DNA of 64,000 bases from Rhizobiales bacterium TMED168. Its GTDB lineage: Bacteria > Pseudomonadota > Alphaproteobacteria > MED-G09. Position 1 is the stretch's first letter; every line of letters starts with the position of its first letter. Below are positions 17,275 through 24,911 of this stretch, piece after piece. The notes below the pieces were generated by a model. The model worked only from the letters and a program-made list of their open reading frames with translations, did no database searches and had not been told where the DNA came from. The stretch spans positions 1 to 64,000 of the forward strand of contig NHHR02000003.1 in the NCBI GenBank assembly GCA_002170885.2, given 5' to 3'. Position numbers and translations under genes: made by a program.

Positions 17275-17724
17275 CTAAGAATTTAAAATATTCTCTTTAT
17301 TCGTAAGAGGTATTTTCTTAGGTTTTTTATGGTCAGGAGTAATTCTTTCAATTCCAATATAGAGTATACCATTTGATAATGCGGCTCCTTGAACAACCAT
17401 ATCTTCAGATAAAATAAAGTTTCTTTTGAAATTTCTTGATGCAAGACCTTGATGAATTAGATTTTCATTTATTTCTTCAGGTCTTTTGCCTTCAATGATT
17501 AAGTTTTGTTCTGCAACCTCAATATCTATGTCTTTTTCATCAAATCCTGCTACTGCAAGTTCGATACTATATTTATCATTAGACAACTTTCTAATGTTGT
17601 ATGGAGGATAGTTAGCATTTTGTGTTTTTGAATTTGCTAGAATTGATAATGTATTAAACGTTCTATCAAATCCAACAGCGAAAGGAGATAGGTCTCTCCA
17701 TATTGTTTCTATTTTTGTACTCAT
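17275..17724 (-). CDS. ibpA: Small heat-shock protein, IbpA/Hsp20 family
   Basis: The protein is a 149-residue ATP-independent holdase that binds unfolding proteins in the cytosol. The start WRDLSPFAVGFDRTFNTL is the IbpA-type N-terminal segment. The alpha-crystallin domain (about 43-130) has YSIELAVAGFDEKDIDIEV, GLASRNFKRNF and the conserved end NGILYIGIERI. The C-terminal KKIPLTN carries the I-x-L/V-type tail motif. GGAG sits 6 bases before the ATG, inside a likely RNA thermometer. A sigma-32-like promoter and an intrinsic terminator bracket it as a single-gene heat-shock unit. Confidence 0.95.
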   Translation of the reverse strand: MSTKIETIWRDLSPFAVGFDRTFNTLSILANSKTQNANYPPYNIRKLSNDKYSIELAVAGFDEKDIDIEVAEQNLIIEGKRPEEINENLIHQGLASRNFKRNFILSEDMVVQGAALSNGILYIGIERITPDHKKPKKIPLTNKENILNS

Positions 17725-17778
17725 TTTTTACTCCTTTTAAAGCAAGTTTTTAAAATTAGGACCCTTCAAGGCATCCAT
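17725..17778 (-). promoter_or_regulatory. ROSE-like RNA thermometer in the ibpA leader
   Basis: The predicted leader of about 55 bases has two parts. A 5' hairpin with paired arms GGAU-CCU and AGGGUCC lies at 17759-17776. A second, weak helix pairs CUUGCUU (17746-17740) with the Shine-Dalgarno AAGGAG (17736-17731). The U-U-G-C-U element facing GGA gives the G-G opposition that defines ROSE elements of alphaproteobacterial small heat-shock genes. Melting on heating would free the ribosome-binding site. The pairing is from inspection; no folding energy was calculated. Confidence 0.65.
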
Positions 17779-17785
17779 GTTTTTT

Positions 17786-17813
17786 AGATAGTAATATTTT
17801 TATAGATTTCAAG
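17786..17813 (-). promoter_or_regulatory. Sigma-32 (RpoH)-type promoter of ibpA
   Basis: Reading the minus strand, CTTGAAA (17813-17807) is followed after 17-18 bases by ACTATCT (17792-17786). This fits the alphaproteobacterial RpoH pattern CTTG-N17/18-CYTATNT with one deviation. The transcript would start near 17779, leaving a short leader made almost entirely of the thermometer hairpins. Confidence 0.65.
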
Positions 17814-17951
17814 TATCATAGAGGGGCTTTTTTTATTTTTTGCTGATAATTTAAAAATTTTGTAATTGCGACAAAAATACAATGGATTTAATTAGATACC
17901 TCTGATATGACAGAATTAGTTATCTTTATTAAAAATTGAAAGAGTATAAAA

Positions 17952-19172
17952 ATGGATTTAAATTTTACAAAAACTGATCAAGAATTTAGAAAAGAAGTAA
18001 AAGAATTTATTGCAGAGAATTTCTCACCAGAAATTTCTGCAAGTCAAAATATCGAAAAATATCATGAAGTAACTTCTGATCAAATGAAGGAAGGTATACT
18101 TTCATGGCATAAAACGCTTTATAATAAGGGTTGGATTGCACCTCATTGGCCTGTAGAATATGGTGGTGTAGATTGGTCTATTACCCAAAGATACATATGG
18201 GATCAAGAATGTGCTAATGCAGGAACAACACCGCTTATTCCATTTGGACTAACAATGCTTGGACCAGTTATTATTGCTTTTGGAAATGATCATCAAAAAG
18301 ATTGGGTTTTAAAAGGTATACTATCAGGAGAAGATTGGTGGTGTCAGGGTTACTCCGAACCAGGCGCAGGGTCTGACCTAGCTAGTTTAAGGACAAAAGC
18401 TGAAAAAGACGGTGATCACTATATTGTTAATGGTCATAAAATATGGACAACTTTAGCTCAGTATGCTGATTGGATGTTTTGTCTTGTAAGAACAAGAAGC
18501 GATGGAAAGCCTCAAGAAGGCATATCTTTTTTACTAATCGACATGAATACTCCTGGAATTGAGGTTAAGCCAATCATAACTGTTGATGGTGGTCATGAAG
18601 TAAATGAAGTATTTTTGGAAGATGTTAAAGTTCCGGTTGAGAATTTAGTTGGTGAAGAAAATATGGGCTGGACAATAGCTAAGTTTTTACTAGGTAATGA
18701 GCGAACAGGAATTGCGGGTGTTGCAAGATCAAAAAAAGCAATTGATAGATTAAAAGAAATCGCCAATTCTGAGCTAAATAATGGTGAGCCTCTGATGAAT
18801 GACGCTTCTTTTAACAAAAAAATTACTGAACTAGAGGTTGATTTAACTGCTTTAGAATTCACCGAGTTGAGAACTCTTGCAAAAGAAAGTCAGGGCGAAG
18901 GACCAGGTGCGGAATCGTCAATTTTGAAAATAAAAGGTACTGAAATACAACAAAAAATTTCCGAATTAACATTAGAGGCTATTGGTAATTACGCCAGTCC
19001 ATATATTACACCATTAAGTGTAAGAAATTTTGGTTCTAACTATTTGGAGGTTGGACCAGAACATACTCAAGGTGTCGCTCAAAACTATTTTGGAATGAGA
19101 AAAACATCTATTTATGGTGGTTCTAATGAAATTCAAAGAAATATAATAGCAAAAATGGTTTTGGGACTTTAG
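17952..19172 (+). CDS. Acyl-CoA dehydrogenase (first of three)
   Basis: The protein is a 406-residue FAD enzyme catalysing alpha,beta-oxidation of an acyl-CoA. WWCQGYSEPGAGSDLASL holds the acyl-CoA/FAD binding signature and YGGSNEIQRNIIAKMVLGL the C-terminal helix. At the position where medium-chain enzymes carry the catalytic Glu (YEGT), this protein has Gly. A Glu in LLGNERTGIAGV matches the alternative base position of isovaleryl- and long-chain dehydrogenases. It resembles the large subunit of pimeloyl-CoA-type dehydrogenases. The next dehydrogenase starts 10 bases downstream, so a heteromer of the two is plausible. Confidence 0.92.
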   Translation: MDLNFTKTDQEFRKEVKEFIAENFSPEISASQNIEKYHEVTSDQMKEGILSWHKTLYNKGWIAPHWPVEYGGVDWSITQRYIWDQECANAGTTPLIPFGLTMLGPVIIAFGNDHQKDWVLKGILSGEDWWCQGYSEPGAGSDLASLRTKAEKDGDHYIVNGHKIWTTLAQYADWMFCLVRTRSDGKPQEGISFLLIDMNTPGIEVKPIITVDGGHEVNEVFLEDVKVPVENLVGEENMGWTIAKFLLGNERTGIAGVARSKKAIDRLKEIANSELNNGEPLMNDASFNKKITELEVDLTALEFTELRTLAKESQGEGPGAESSILKIKGTEIQQKISELTLEAIGNYASPYITPLSVRNFGSNYLEVGPEHTQGVAQNYFGMRKTSIYGGSNEIQRNIIAKMVLGL

Positions 19173-19182
19173 GGAGAAAAAA

Positions 19183-20310
19183 ATGGATTTTTCATTTAGC
19201 GAAGAACAGACTTTATTACGTAATACTATCCAATCTTTTATTCAAGATAACTATGATTTTGATAAAAGAAAAGCAATTATTCAATCAGAAGAGGGTATGA
19301 GCAGGGATAATTGGCAGCAACTAGCTGAGCTAGGCCTTTTAGGTGTTCCTTTTTCAGAAGCTGATGGCGGCCTTGATTTTAGCTCTGTCGAAACAATGAT
19401 AGTTGCTGAAGAATTTGGAAAAGGGTTAGTAATTGAGCCTTATATTCAAACAGTCGTAACATGTGGAGGTTTTCTAAGAAGGGCGTCAGAAGAACAAAGA
19501 CAAGAACACCTTCCTGGTTTAATTTCTGGAGACGAAATTTGGGCTTTTGCTTATGCTGAACCTCAAGGAAGATTTAATCTGGCAGATATAAAAGTTTCAG
19601 CTTCAAAGAGTAATGATGGTTATAATCTTAACGGAGATAAATGTGTTGTTTCTGCTGCACCTTGGGCTCAAAAACTTATTGTTTCAGCAAGGACCTCTGG
19701 AGACCAATCAGACAAAGATGGTATTTCATTATTCATTGTAGATAAATCTTCTGATGGTGTGTCAACTCGAGATTATAAGACAGTTGATGGAAGCATGGCA
19801 TCAGAAGTTTCTTTTGAAAATGTTAAATTATTATCATCATCATTACTTGGTGAAGAGAATAAGGCTTATGCATTAATAGAATTGGTAACTGATGAAACTA
19901 TTGCCGCTTTATGTGCAGAAGCTATTGGTGCTATGTCTGTTTTAAACGAAACAACAGTAGAGTATTGTAAGACAAGAAAGCAATTTGGCCAACCAATTGG
20001 AAAATTCCAAGTATTGCAACATAGAATGGTTGATATGTTTATGCAATACGAGCAGTCTGTATCAATGACTTACATGGTTAATTTAAAACTCAAAGAAGAG
20101 GATTTAGAAAGAAGTAAAGCTGCATCTGGTGCGAAAGTGCAAATTTGTAACGCTGCTAAGTTCATTGGGCAAAGTGCTGTCCAGCTTCACGGTGGTATGG
20201 GAATGACAGATGAATTAAATGTCGGTCATTATTTTAAACGATTATCTATGATTGAAACACAATTAGGAAATGCAGATCATCACTTAAAAAAGTATTCATT
20301 AGCTTCTTAG
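19183..20310 (+). CDS. Acyl-CoA dehydrogenase, divergent small-subunit type
   Basis: The protein has 375 residues with the acyl-CoA dehydrogenase fold. FSFSEEQTLLRNTIQSFI, AYAEPQGRFNLADI and a QLHGGMGMTDELNVGHYFKRL stretch are visible. It ends ETQLGNADHHLKKYSL, with no Glu at the classic YEGT site, and the alternative Glu position reads TDETIAAL rather than ER. It looks like the small (PimD-type) subunit of a paired dehydrogenase and may be catalytically weak or serve as a partner for the upstream protein. AGGGAG lies 7-8 bases before the ATG, just after the first gene's stop. Confidence 0.88.
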   Translation: MDFSFSEEQTLLRNTIQSFIQDNYDFDKRKAIIQSEEGMSRDNWQQLAELGLLGVPFSEADGGLDFSSVETMIVAEEFGKGLVIEPYIQTVVTCGGFLRRASEEQRQEHLPGLISGDEIWAFAYAEPQGRFNLADIKVSASKSNDGYNLNGDKCVVSAAPWAQKLIVSARTSGDQSDKDGISLFIVDKSSDGVSTRDYKTVDGSMASEVSFENVKLLSSSLLGEENKAYALIELVTDETIAALCAEAIGAMSVLNETTVEYCKTRKQFGQPIGKFQVLQHRMVDMFMQYEQSVSMTYMVNLKLKEEDLERSKAASGAKVQICNAAKFIGQSAVQLHGGMGMTDELNVGHYFKRLSMIETQLGNADHHLKKYSLAS

Positions 20311-20322
20311 AGGTTTGGAATA

Positions 20323-21123
20323 ATGAATGATTGGCTCAAATTTGATAAAAACGGATCTATTGTTACTTTAACCATAAATAGACCTGATATTCGAAATCCT
20401 TTAGGTGAACCTGAAGATGTTGTTAATTTTGAGGAAGCTTCCAAATCTATTAATGAAGATAGAAATGTTCGGTGTGTAATTTTAACTGGTGCTGGCAAAG
20501 CTTTTTCTGCTGGCGGAAATGTTAAAAATATGCAAAACAAATCTGGTAATTTTTCTGGTTCATCAGTTGGTCTTCGTGAAAGATATCGTACAGGTATTCA
20601 TAAAATAATTAAGGCTATTTGGAATATTGAGGTTCCAGTTATTGCTGCAATTAACGGTCCTGCTATCGGACTAGGTAATGATGTTGCATGCTTAGCTGAT
20701 ATAAGAATTTCTTCAGAGAATGCAAAATTTGGTGTTACTTTTTTAAAAATTGGTTTAATTCCTGGTGATGGTGGGGCTTGGTTACTGCCGAAAATTATTG
20801 GTATGTCCAGAGCATCTGAGTTATTATTCTCTGCAAAATTAATCGACCCACAAACTGCAAAGCAATGGGGTTTAATAAGTGATTATTTTAAATCTGAAGA
20901 ACTTATTAATGAAGCTAATAAGTTGGCATCATCAATAGTTAAACAACCACCAGATGCGCTGAGAATGAGTAAAAAGCTTTTAAGAGAAGGGATGGGAGCA
21001 AGTTTTGATAATATTCTCGAAATGTCAGCAAGTATGCAGGCTTTAATGCATCTAACTGACGATCATCAAGAGGCTTTATCAGCATTTTTTGAAAAAAGAG
21101 ATGGTAATTTCAAAGGTAAGTAA
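20323..21123 (+). CDS. Enoyl-CoA hydratase/isomerase (crotonase) family protein
   Basis: The protein is a 266-residue crotonase. ILTGAGKAFSAGGNVKNM forms the oxyanion-hole region and AAINGPAIGLGNDVACLADI the core. Where rat crotonase has Glu144 and Glu164, this protein appears to have Asp (GNDVA) and Phe (FGVTFLKIG), and it carries IPGDGGAWLLP. It may therefore be an isomerase, hydrolase or variant hydratase, not a standard hydratase. It lies 12 bases after the second dehydrogenase and 12 bases before the third, within a beta-oxidation-like operon. Confidence 0.88.
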   Translation: MNDWLKFDKNGSIVTLTINRPDIRNPLGEPEDVVNFEEASKSINEDRNVRCVILTGAGKAFSAGGNVKNMQNKSGNFSGSSVGLRERYRTGIHKIIKAIWNIEVPVIAAINGPAIGLGNDVACLADIRISSENAKFGVTFLKIGLIPGDGGAWLLPKIIGMSRASELLFSAKLIDPQTAKQWGLISDYFKSEELINEANKLASSIVKQPPDALRMSKKLLREGMGASFDNILEMSASMQALMHLTDDHQEALSAFFEKRDGNFKGK

Positions 21124-21135
21124 AAGGAGTAGATT

Positions 21136-22347
21136 GTGAATTTAGATTTTAGTCAGGATGATATTAATTTTAGAAATGAGGTAAAGGATTTTATTAATAT
21201 TTCCTATACTCAAGAAATGAAAGATGAGCTCAGTAGATCTAAAAACGGATCTGCCAGCAAGGAATTGCATGTTAAATGGCAAAAGTCACTTTATGAAAAA
21301 GGATGGATAGCTCCAAATTGGCCGGAAGAGCACGGAGGTGCAGGATTTACCACCACTCAAAAATATATTTTTGAGACAGAAATGGCCCTCGCTGGCGCGC
21401 CAAGAACAGTACCATTTGGATTATCAATGGTCGCACCGGTTCTTATGGAATTTGGAACTGAAGAGCAAAAGAAAAAATATCTGCCAGATATTCTATCAAC
21501 TAAAGTTTGGTGGTGTCAGGGTTATTCTGAACCAGGATCTGGTTCTGATTTAGCTTCCTTACAATGCAAAGCAGAGGATAAAGGTGACCACTATCTTGTA
21601 AATGGTACAAAAATTTGGACAACATTAGCACAGCATGCGGATATGATTTTTTGTCTTGTTAGGACCTCTAAAACACAAAAACCCCAAGAGGGTATATCTT
21701 TTTTACTAATTGATATGAAGTCATCGGGAATAGATATAAGACCTTTAATAACTCTTGATCAATCACCTGCTCCTTATCAAGAAGTAAATCAAGTTTTTTT
21801 TGAGGATGTTAAAGTACCTAAAGAAAATTTAGTTGGCGAAGAAAATAAAGGCTGGACATATGCAAAATATCTTCTTGAGTTTGAGAGAGGAAATTCATAT
21901 TCACCATCTCTATACCGAGGAATTCAAAAACTAAAGGACATAGCAAAAGATACCCTTGTTGGTGCTGATAAGTATTTAATTAATGATATGAGTTTTATTA
22001 ATAAATTAAATCAGTGTGAAATAGAGGTACAGGCTTTAGAATTTGTTGAATTAAGAATTTTCTCCGCATTATCTGCTGGACAACGAGTTGGGGCTGAATC
22101 TTCAATTTTGAAATGTAGAGGAACTGAACTTCAACAAAAAATTCAGGAATTATCTGTTGAGGCAATTGGTTATTGGTCCACACCCTTTATCTACGATACT
22201 TTTGCAAATATTAACGAACCTTCAATTGGTCCTGATTATGCCGCAACAATTACTCCTTCATATTTAAATGGAAGAAAGACAACTATTTATGCTGGGTCAA
22301 ATGAAATTCAAAGAAATATTATATCAAAGGCAGTTTTAGGCTTATAA
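21136..22347 (+). CDS. Acyl-CoA dehydrogenase (third; paralogue of the first)
   Basis: The protein has 403 residues and starts at GTG, with AGGAG at 21125-21129 about 6 bases upstream. It is closely similar throughout to the dehydrogenase at 17952: WWCQGYSEPGSGSDLASL, EGISFLLIDMKSSGI, VKVPKENLVGEENKGWTYAK and AGSNEIQRNIISKAVLGL. The Glu in LLEFERGNSY is the likely base, and the YEGT site reads YAGS. The two large-type genes flank the small-type gene and the crotonase, so tandem duplication followed by divergence in substrate is likely. Confidence 0.92.
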   Translation: MNLDFSQDDINFRNEVKDFINISYTQEMKDELSRSKNGSASKELHVKWQKSLYEKGWIAPNWPEEHGGAGFTTTQKYIFETEMALAGAPRTVPFGLSMVAPVLMEFGTEEQKKKYLPDILSTKVWWCQGYSEPGSGSDLASLQCKAEDKGDHYLVNGTKIWTTLAQHADMIFCLVRTSKTQKPQEGISFLLIDMKSSGIDIRPLITLDQSPAPYQEVNQVFFEDVKVPKENLVGEENKGWTYAKYLLEFERGNSYSPSLYRGIQKLKDIAKDTLVGADKYLINDMSFINKLNQCEIEVQALEFVELRIFSALSAGQRVGAESSILKCRGTELQQKIQELSVEAIGYWSTPFIYDTFANINEPSIGPDYAATITPSYLNGRKTTIYAGSNEIQRNIISKAVLGL

Positions 22348-22398
22348 ATATTAATAAAAATTTTATCGAAGAAATTTTAAAACGACTCATATATTTTA

Positions 22399-23127
22399 AT
22401 GCTTATGTCAGTTTGGGGTAAACTTGCCGGTGTTACCGCTGGATATCTAGTCGGTGGTATTTTTGGTGCTGTTGTTGGTGCAGTAGCTGGTCATTATGTA
22501 TTGGATAAAAATGATGAGGATGTTGCGTTTGCAATTGCCCTAATTGCCCTGTCTGCAAAAATGTCTATGGCTGATGGTAAAATTTCAGACAAAGAATTTA
22601 TTGCATTTAAAGAAATTTTAAATGAACTTCCTGAAAATGAATTAAAAAATGTAATTAAGGTTTATAATTTAGCTAGAGAAGATATTGCAGGATATGATGT
22701 CTATGCAAAACAAATATCCTCTATATTTCAAAATAATTTACATGTTTTAGAGAATGTTATTGATGCTCTTTTTCATGTTGCAAAAGCTGATGGCCCTATT
22801 AATAAAAATGAAGTCATTTTTCTAGAAAAAATTGCAGGCATTTTTGGTTTTTCTTCAGCTGAATTTTCTCGTATTAGAGCCAGTCATATGGCAGCTGATA
22901 TTGATGATCCTTGGTTAATCCTTGGGTTGGACAGTGGAAGCAGCCTTAATATAGCTAAATCACAATGGAAAAAATTAGCTGCCGAGAATCATCCTGATAG
23001 ATTAATTTCTAAGGGAGTACCAAAAGAATTACTTGGTATGGCTAATGAAAAACTTGCTGTAATTAACAGTGCTTATCGTAAAATTGAGAAAGCTCATAAA
23101 ATGAAGGCTGGTACTGGAGAAATTTAA
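22399..23127 (+). CDS. DjlA-like TerB and DnaJ domain protein
   Basis: The protein has 242 residues (an ATG two codons later is also possible). A glycine-rich membrane segment (GVTAGYLVGGIFGAVVGAVAGHYVL) anchors the N-terminus. A TerB-like domain (about 45-150) follows, with SMADGKISDKE and AKADGPINKNE repeats. A C-terminal J domain has the HPD motif in AAENHPDRLI, which stimulates DnaK. This is the domain order of DjlA, a membrane-bound DnaK co-chaperone. Its stop overlaps the rpiA start (TAATG). Confidence 0.87.
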   Translation: MLMSVWGKLAGVTAGYLVGGIFGAVVGAVAGHYVLDKNDEDVAFAIALIALSAKMSMADGKISDKEFIAFKEILNELPENELKNVIKVYNLAREDIAGYDVYAKQISSIFQNNLHVLENVIDALFHVAKADGPINKNEVIFLEKIAGIFGFSSAEFSRIRASHMAADIDDPWLILGLDSGSSLNIAKSQWKKLAAENHPDRLISKGVPKELLGMANEKLAVINSAYRKIEKAHKMKAGTGEI

Positions 23128-23816
23128 TGTCTAGGAAAATGAAAATCATCGCTGCGAAAGAAGCTATAAAGTTTGTCAAAAATGGGATGAAGTTAGGTTT
23201 AGGAACTGGATCAACCGTAAACGAATTTCTTTTATTGCTTTCTGATGAAATTAAAAATGGTTTAAGCATTACTGGAGTAGTTACTTCTGAAGAAACTAGA
23301 AATTTATCTAATAAGTTAAATATACCTTTATCAACACTTAAAAAACTTAAAAAACTAGATCTTACTATTGATGGTGCTGACGAGATTGATAAAAATTTAT
23401 CTCTTATAAAAGGTGGTGGTGGAGCGCTCTTAAGAGAGAAAATTGTTGCATATAACTCATCTCAATTAATAATAATTGCCGATAAAAGTAAGATTGTAGA
23501 AGAGTTAGGTGATTTTAAATTACCTGTAGAGGTTTCTTCATATGAGCACGAAGCTACTAGCTCTAGGATTATGGATAAGCTTGGTAATATAGGTTATGAA
23601 GGTTTCATAGTTTTAAGAAAAAAAGATAATGAAGTTTTTATAACTGATGGTGGGAATTATATTTATGATTTATCAATAGGGTTTATTAAAGAACCGAACT
23701 TGGTTGAACAGTTACTTAATTCGATACCTGGTGTATTTGAAAACGGTTTATTCATTAACTTAACAAATAAGGTAATTATCGGTGATGAAGAGGGTGCTGA
23801 AATAATTACAAGATAA
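23127..23816 (+). CDS. rpiA: Ribose-5-phosphate isomerase A
   Basis: The enzyme interconverts ribose 5-phosphate and ribulose 5-phosphate in the pentose phosphate pathway and so feeds PRPP and the purine genes in this window. The signatures are GLGTGSTVNEFL (phosphate loop), LTIDGADEID with the catalytic Asp pair, and LIKGGGGALLREKIV with the catalytic Glu and Lys. The length of 229 residues is normal. It overlaps the DjlA-like gene by one base and ends exactly next to the convergent kinase gene. Confidence 0.96.
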   Translation: MSRKMKIIAAKEAIKFVKNGMKLGLGTGSTVNEFLLLLSDEIKNGLSITGVVTSEETRNLSNKLNIPLSTLKKLKKLDLTIDGADEIDKNLSLIKGGGGALLREKIVAYNSSQLIIIADKSKIVEELGDFKLPVEVSSYEHEATSSRIMDKLGNIGYEGFIVLRKKDNEVFITDGGNYIYDLSIGFIKEPNLVEQLLNSIPGVFENGLFINLTNKVIIGDEEGAEIITR

Positions 23817-24911
23817 CTATATTGCTCCTGCTTTTTGCGCATATAACCATCCAGCCTCAGCTAGAGGTCTTACTCTATCACTCCTTTCCTGAGCATGTTC
23901 ACTGGCTGCAGTACCATCTCTTACTCTACCCAAAATTCCTTGAAGTATTCCTGCTAAACGAAAAAAATTATATGCAAGATAAAAATCTATATTATCAATT
24001 TCACTTCTATTAGTTTGCTCACAATACATTTTTATATATTCAGCAGCATTAGGAATTCCTAGCTCTTTATAATTTACATTTGATAATGATTGAGTACCTG
24101 CTCCATCCTCAACTTCTGGCATAAACCATTGCATAAGATGGTATGTAAAATCACCTAATGGATGGCCTAAAGTAGAAAGCTCCCAGTCCAATACAGCGAG
24201 AACTTTAGGAGCATTAGGATGTAAAACCATATTATCTATTCTATAATCACCGTGAACTATGGAAGTTTCGTCTTTACCAGGAATATTATGAGGAAGCCAA
24301 TCAATTAAAGATTGCATTTCTTTAATATTTTCTGTTTCAGATGCAATATATTGTTTAGTCCATCTCGAAATTTGTCTTGAAAAATAATTCCCTGGTTTAC
24401 CAAAAGTTTCTAAACCAATTTCTTTATAATTAATATTATGTAGTTGAGCTAAGGTTTTATTTTTTTCTCTAAAAATTTCTTTCCTCATTTCAACTGATGA
24501 ACCAGGTAGAGTAGGTTCCCAAATAATTCTTCCATCAACCATTTCCATAACATAAAATATTGTACCTATGATTGACTCATCTTCACAAAGGCAAAATGTT
24601 TGAGGAACGGAATAATTAACTGAATTTAAGGCCGTTATAACTCTATACTCTCTATCAACAGCATGGGCTGAAGGTAAAAGTTTACCTGGAGGTTTTCTTC
24701 TAAGGACATATTTTTTTTTGGGAGTAATTAATTGATAGGTAGGATTTGATTGCCCACCCTTAAACTCTTTTACTGATAATTTTCCCTCAAAGCTTGGTAT
24801 TATATCTGACAAATACTCTTCTAATTTTTTTTCAGGAATTTTTAACTTTTCTTGAACATCCATTGTTCCAGTAAATTTTTCATCAGATGTAATTTCTTTA
24901 TTATTATTCAT
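23817..24911 (-). CDS. APH-fold kinase, ACAD10/11 and LvaA type
   Basis: The protein has 364 residues from the ATG at 24911 (GAAG upstream); an upstream in-frame start would lie further inside purD. It has an aminoglycoside-phosphotransferase fold: YVLRRKPPGKLLP (ATP-binding Lys), the catalytic loop SIVHGDYRIDN and the Mg2+ motif VLAVLDWELSTLGHPLGD. This subgroup is linked to acyl-CoA dehydrogenases: human ACAD10/11 N-domains and LvaA of Pseudomonas phosphorylate 4-hydroxyacyl-CoA. Drug resistance is very unlikely. Three acyl-CoA dehydrogenases lie 1.5-7 kb away. It overlaps the purD end by 8 bases. Confidence 0.87.
   Translation of the reverse strand: MNNNKEITSDEKFTGTMDVQEKLKIPEKKLEEYLSDIIPSFEGKLSVKEFKGGQSNPTYQLITPKKKYVLRRKPPGKLLPSAHAVDREYRVITALNSVNYSVPQTFCLCEDESIIGTIFYVMEMVDGRIIWEPTLPGSSVEMRKEIFREKNKTLAQLHNINYKEIGLETFGKPGNYFSRQISRWTKQYIASETENIKEMQSLIDWLPHNIPGKDETSIVHGDYRIDNMVLHPNAPKVLAVLDWELSTLGHPLGDFTYHLMQWFMPEVEDGAGTQSLSNVNYKELGIPNAAEYIKMYCEQTNRSEIDNIDFYLAYNFFRLAGILQGILGRVRDGTAASEHAQERSDRVRPLAEAGWLYAQKAGAI

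Noticed and set aside
17820..17834. GAGGGGC followed by a T-run as a plus-strand terminator
   Set aside because: No complementary arm precedes it, and no plus-strand gene ends nearby.
23817..24911. Aminoglycoside resistance gene
   Set aside because: The fold is shared, but the motifs match the ACAD10/11-LvaA kinase group and the context is metabolic.
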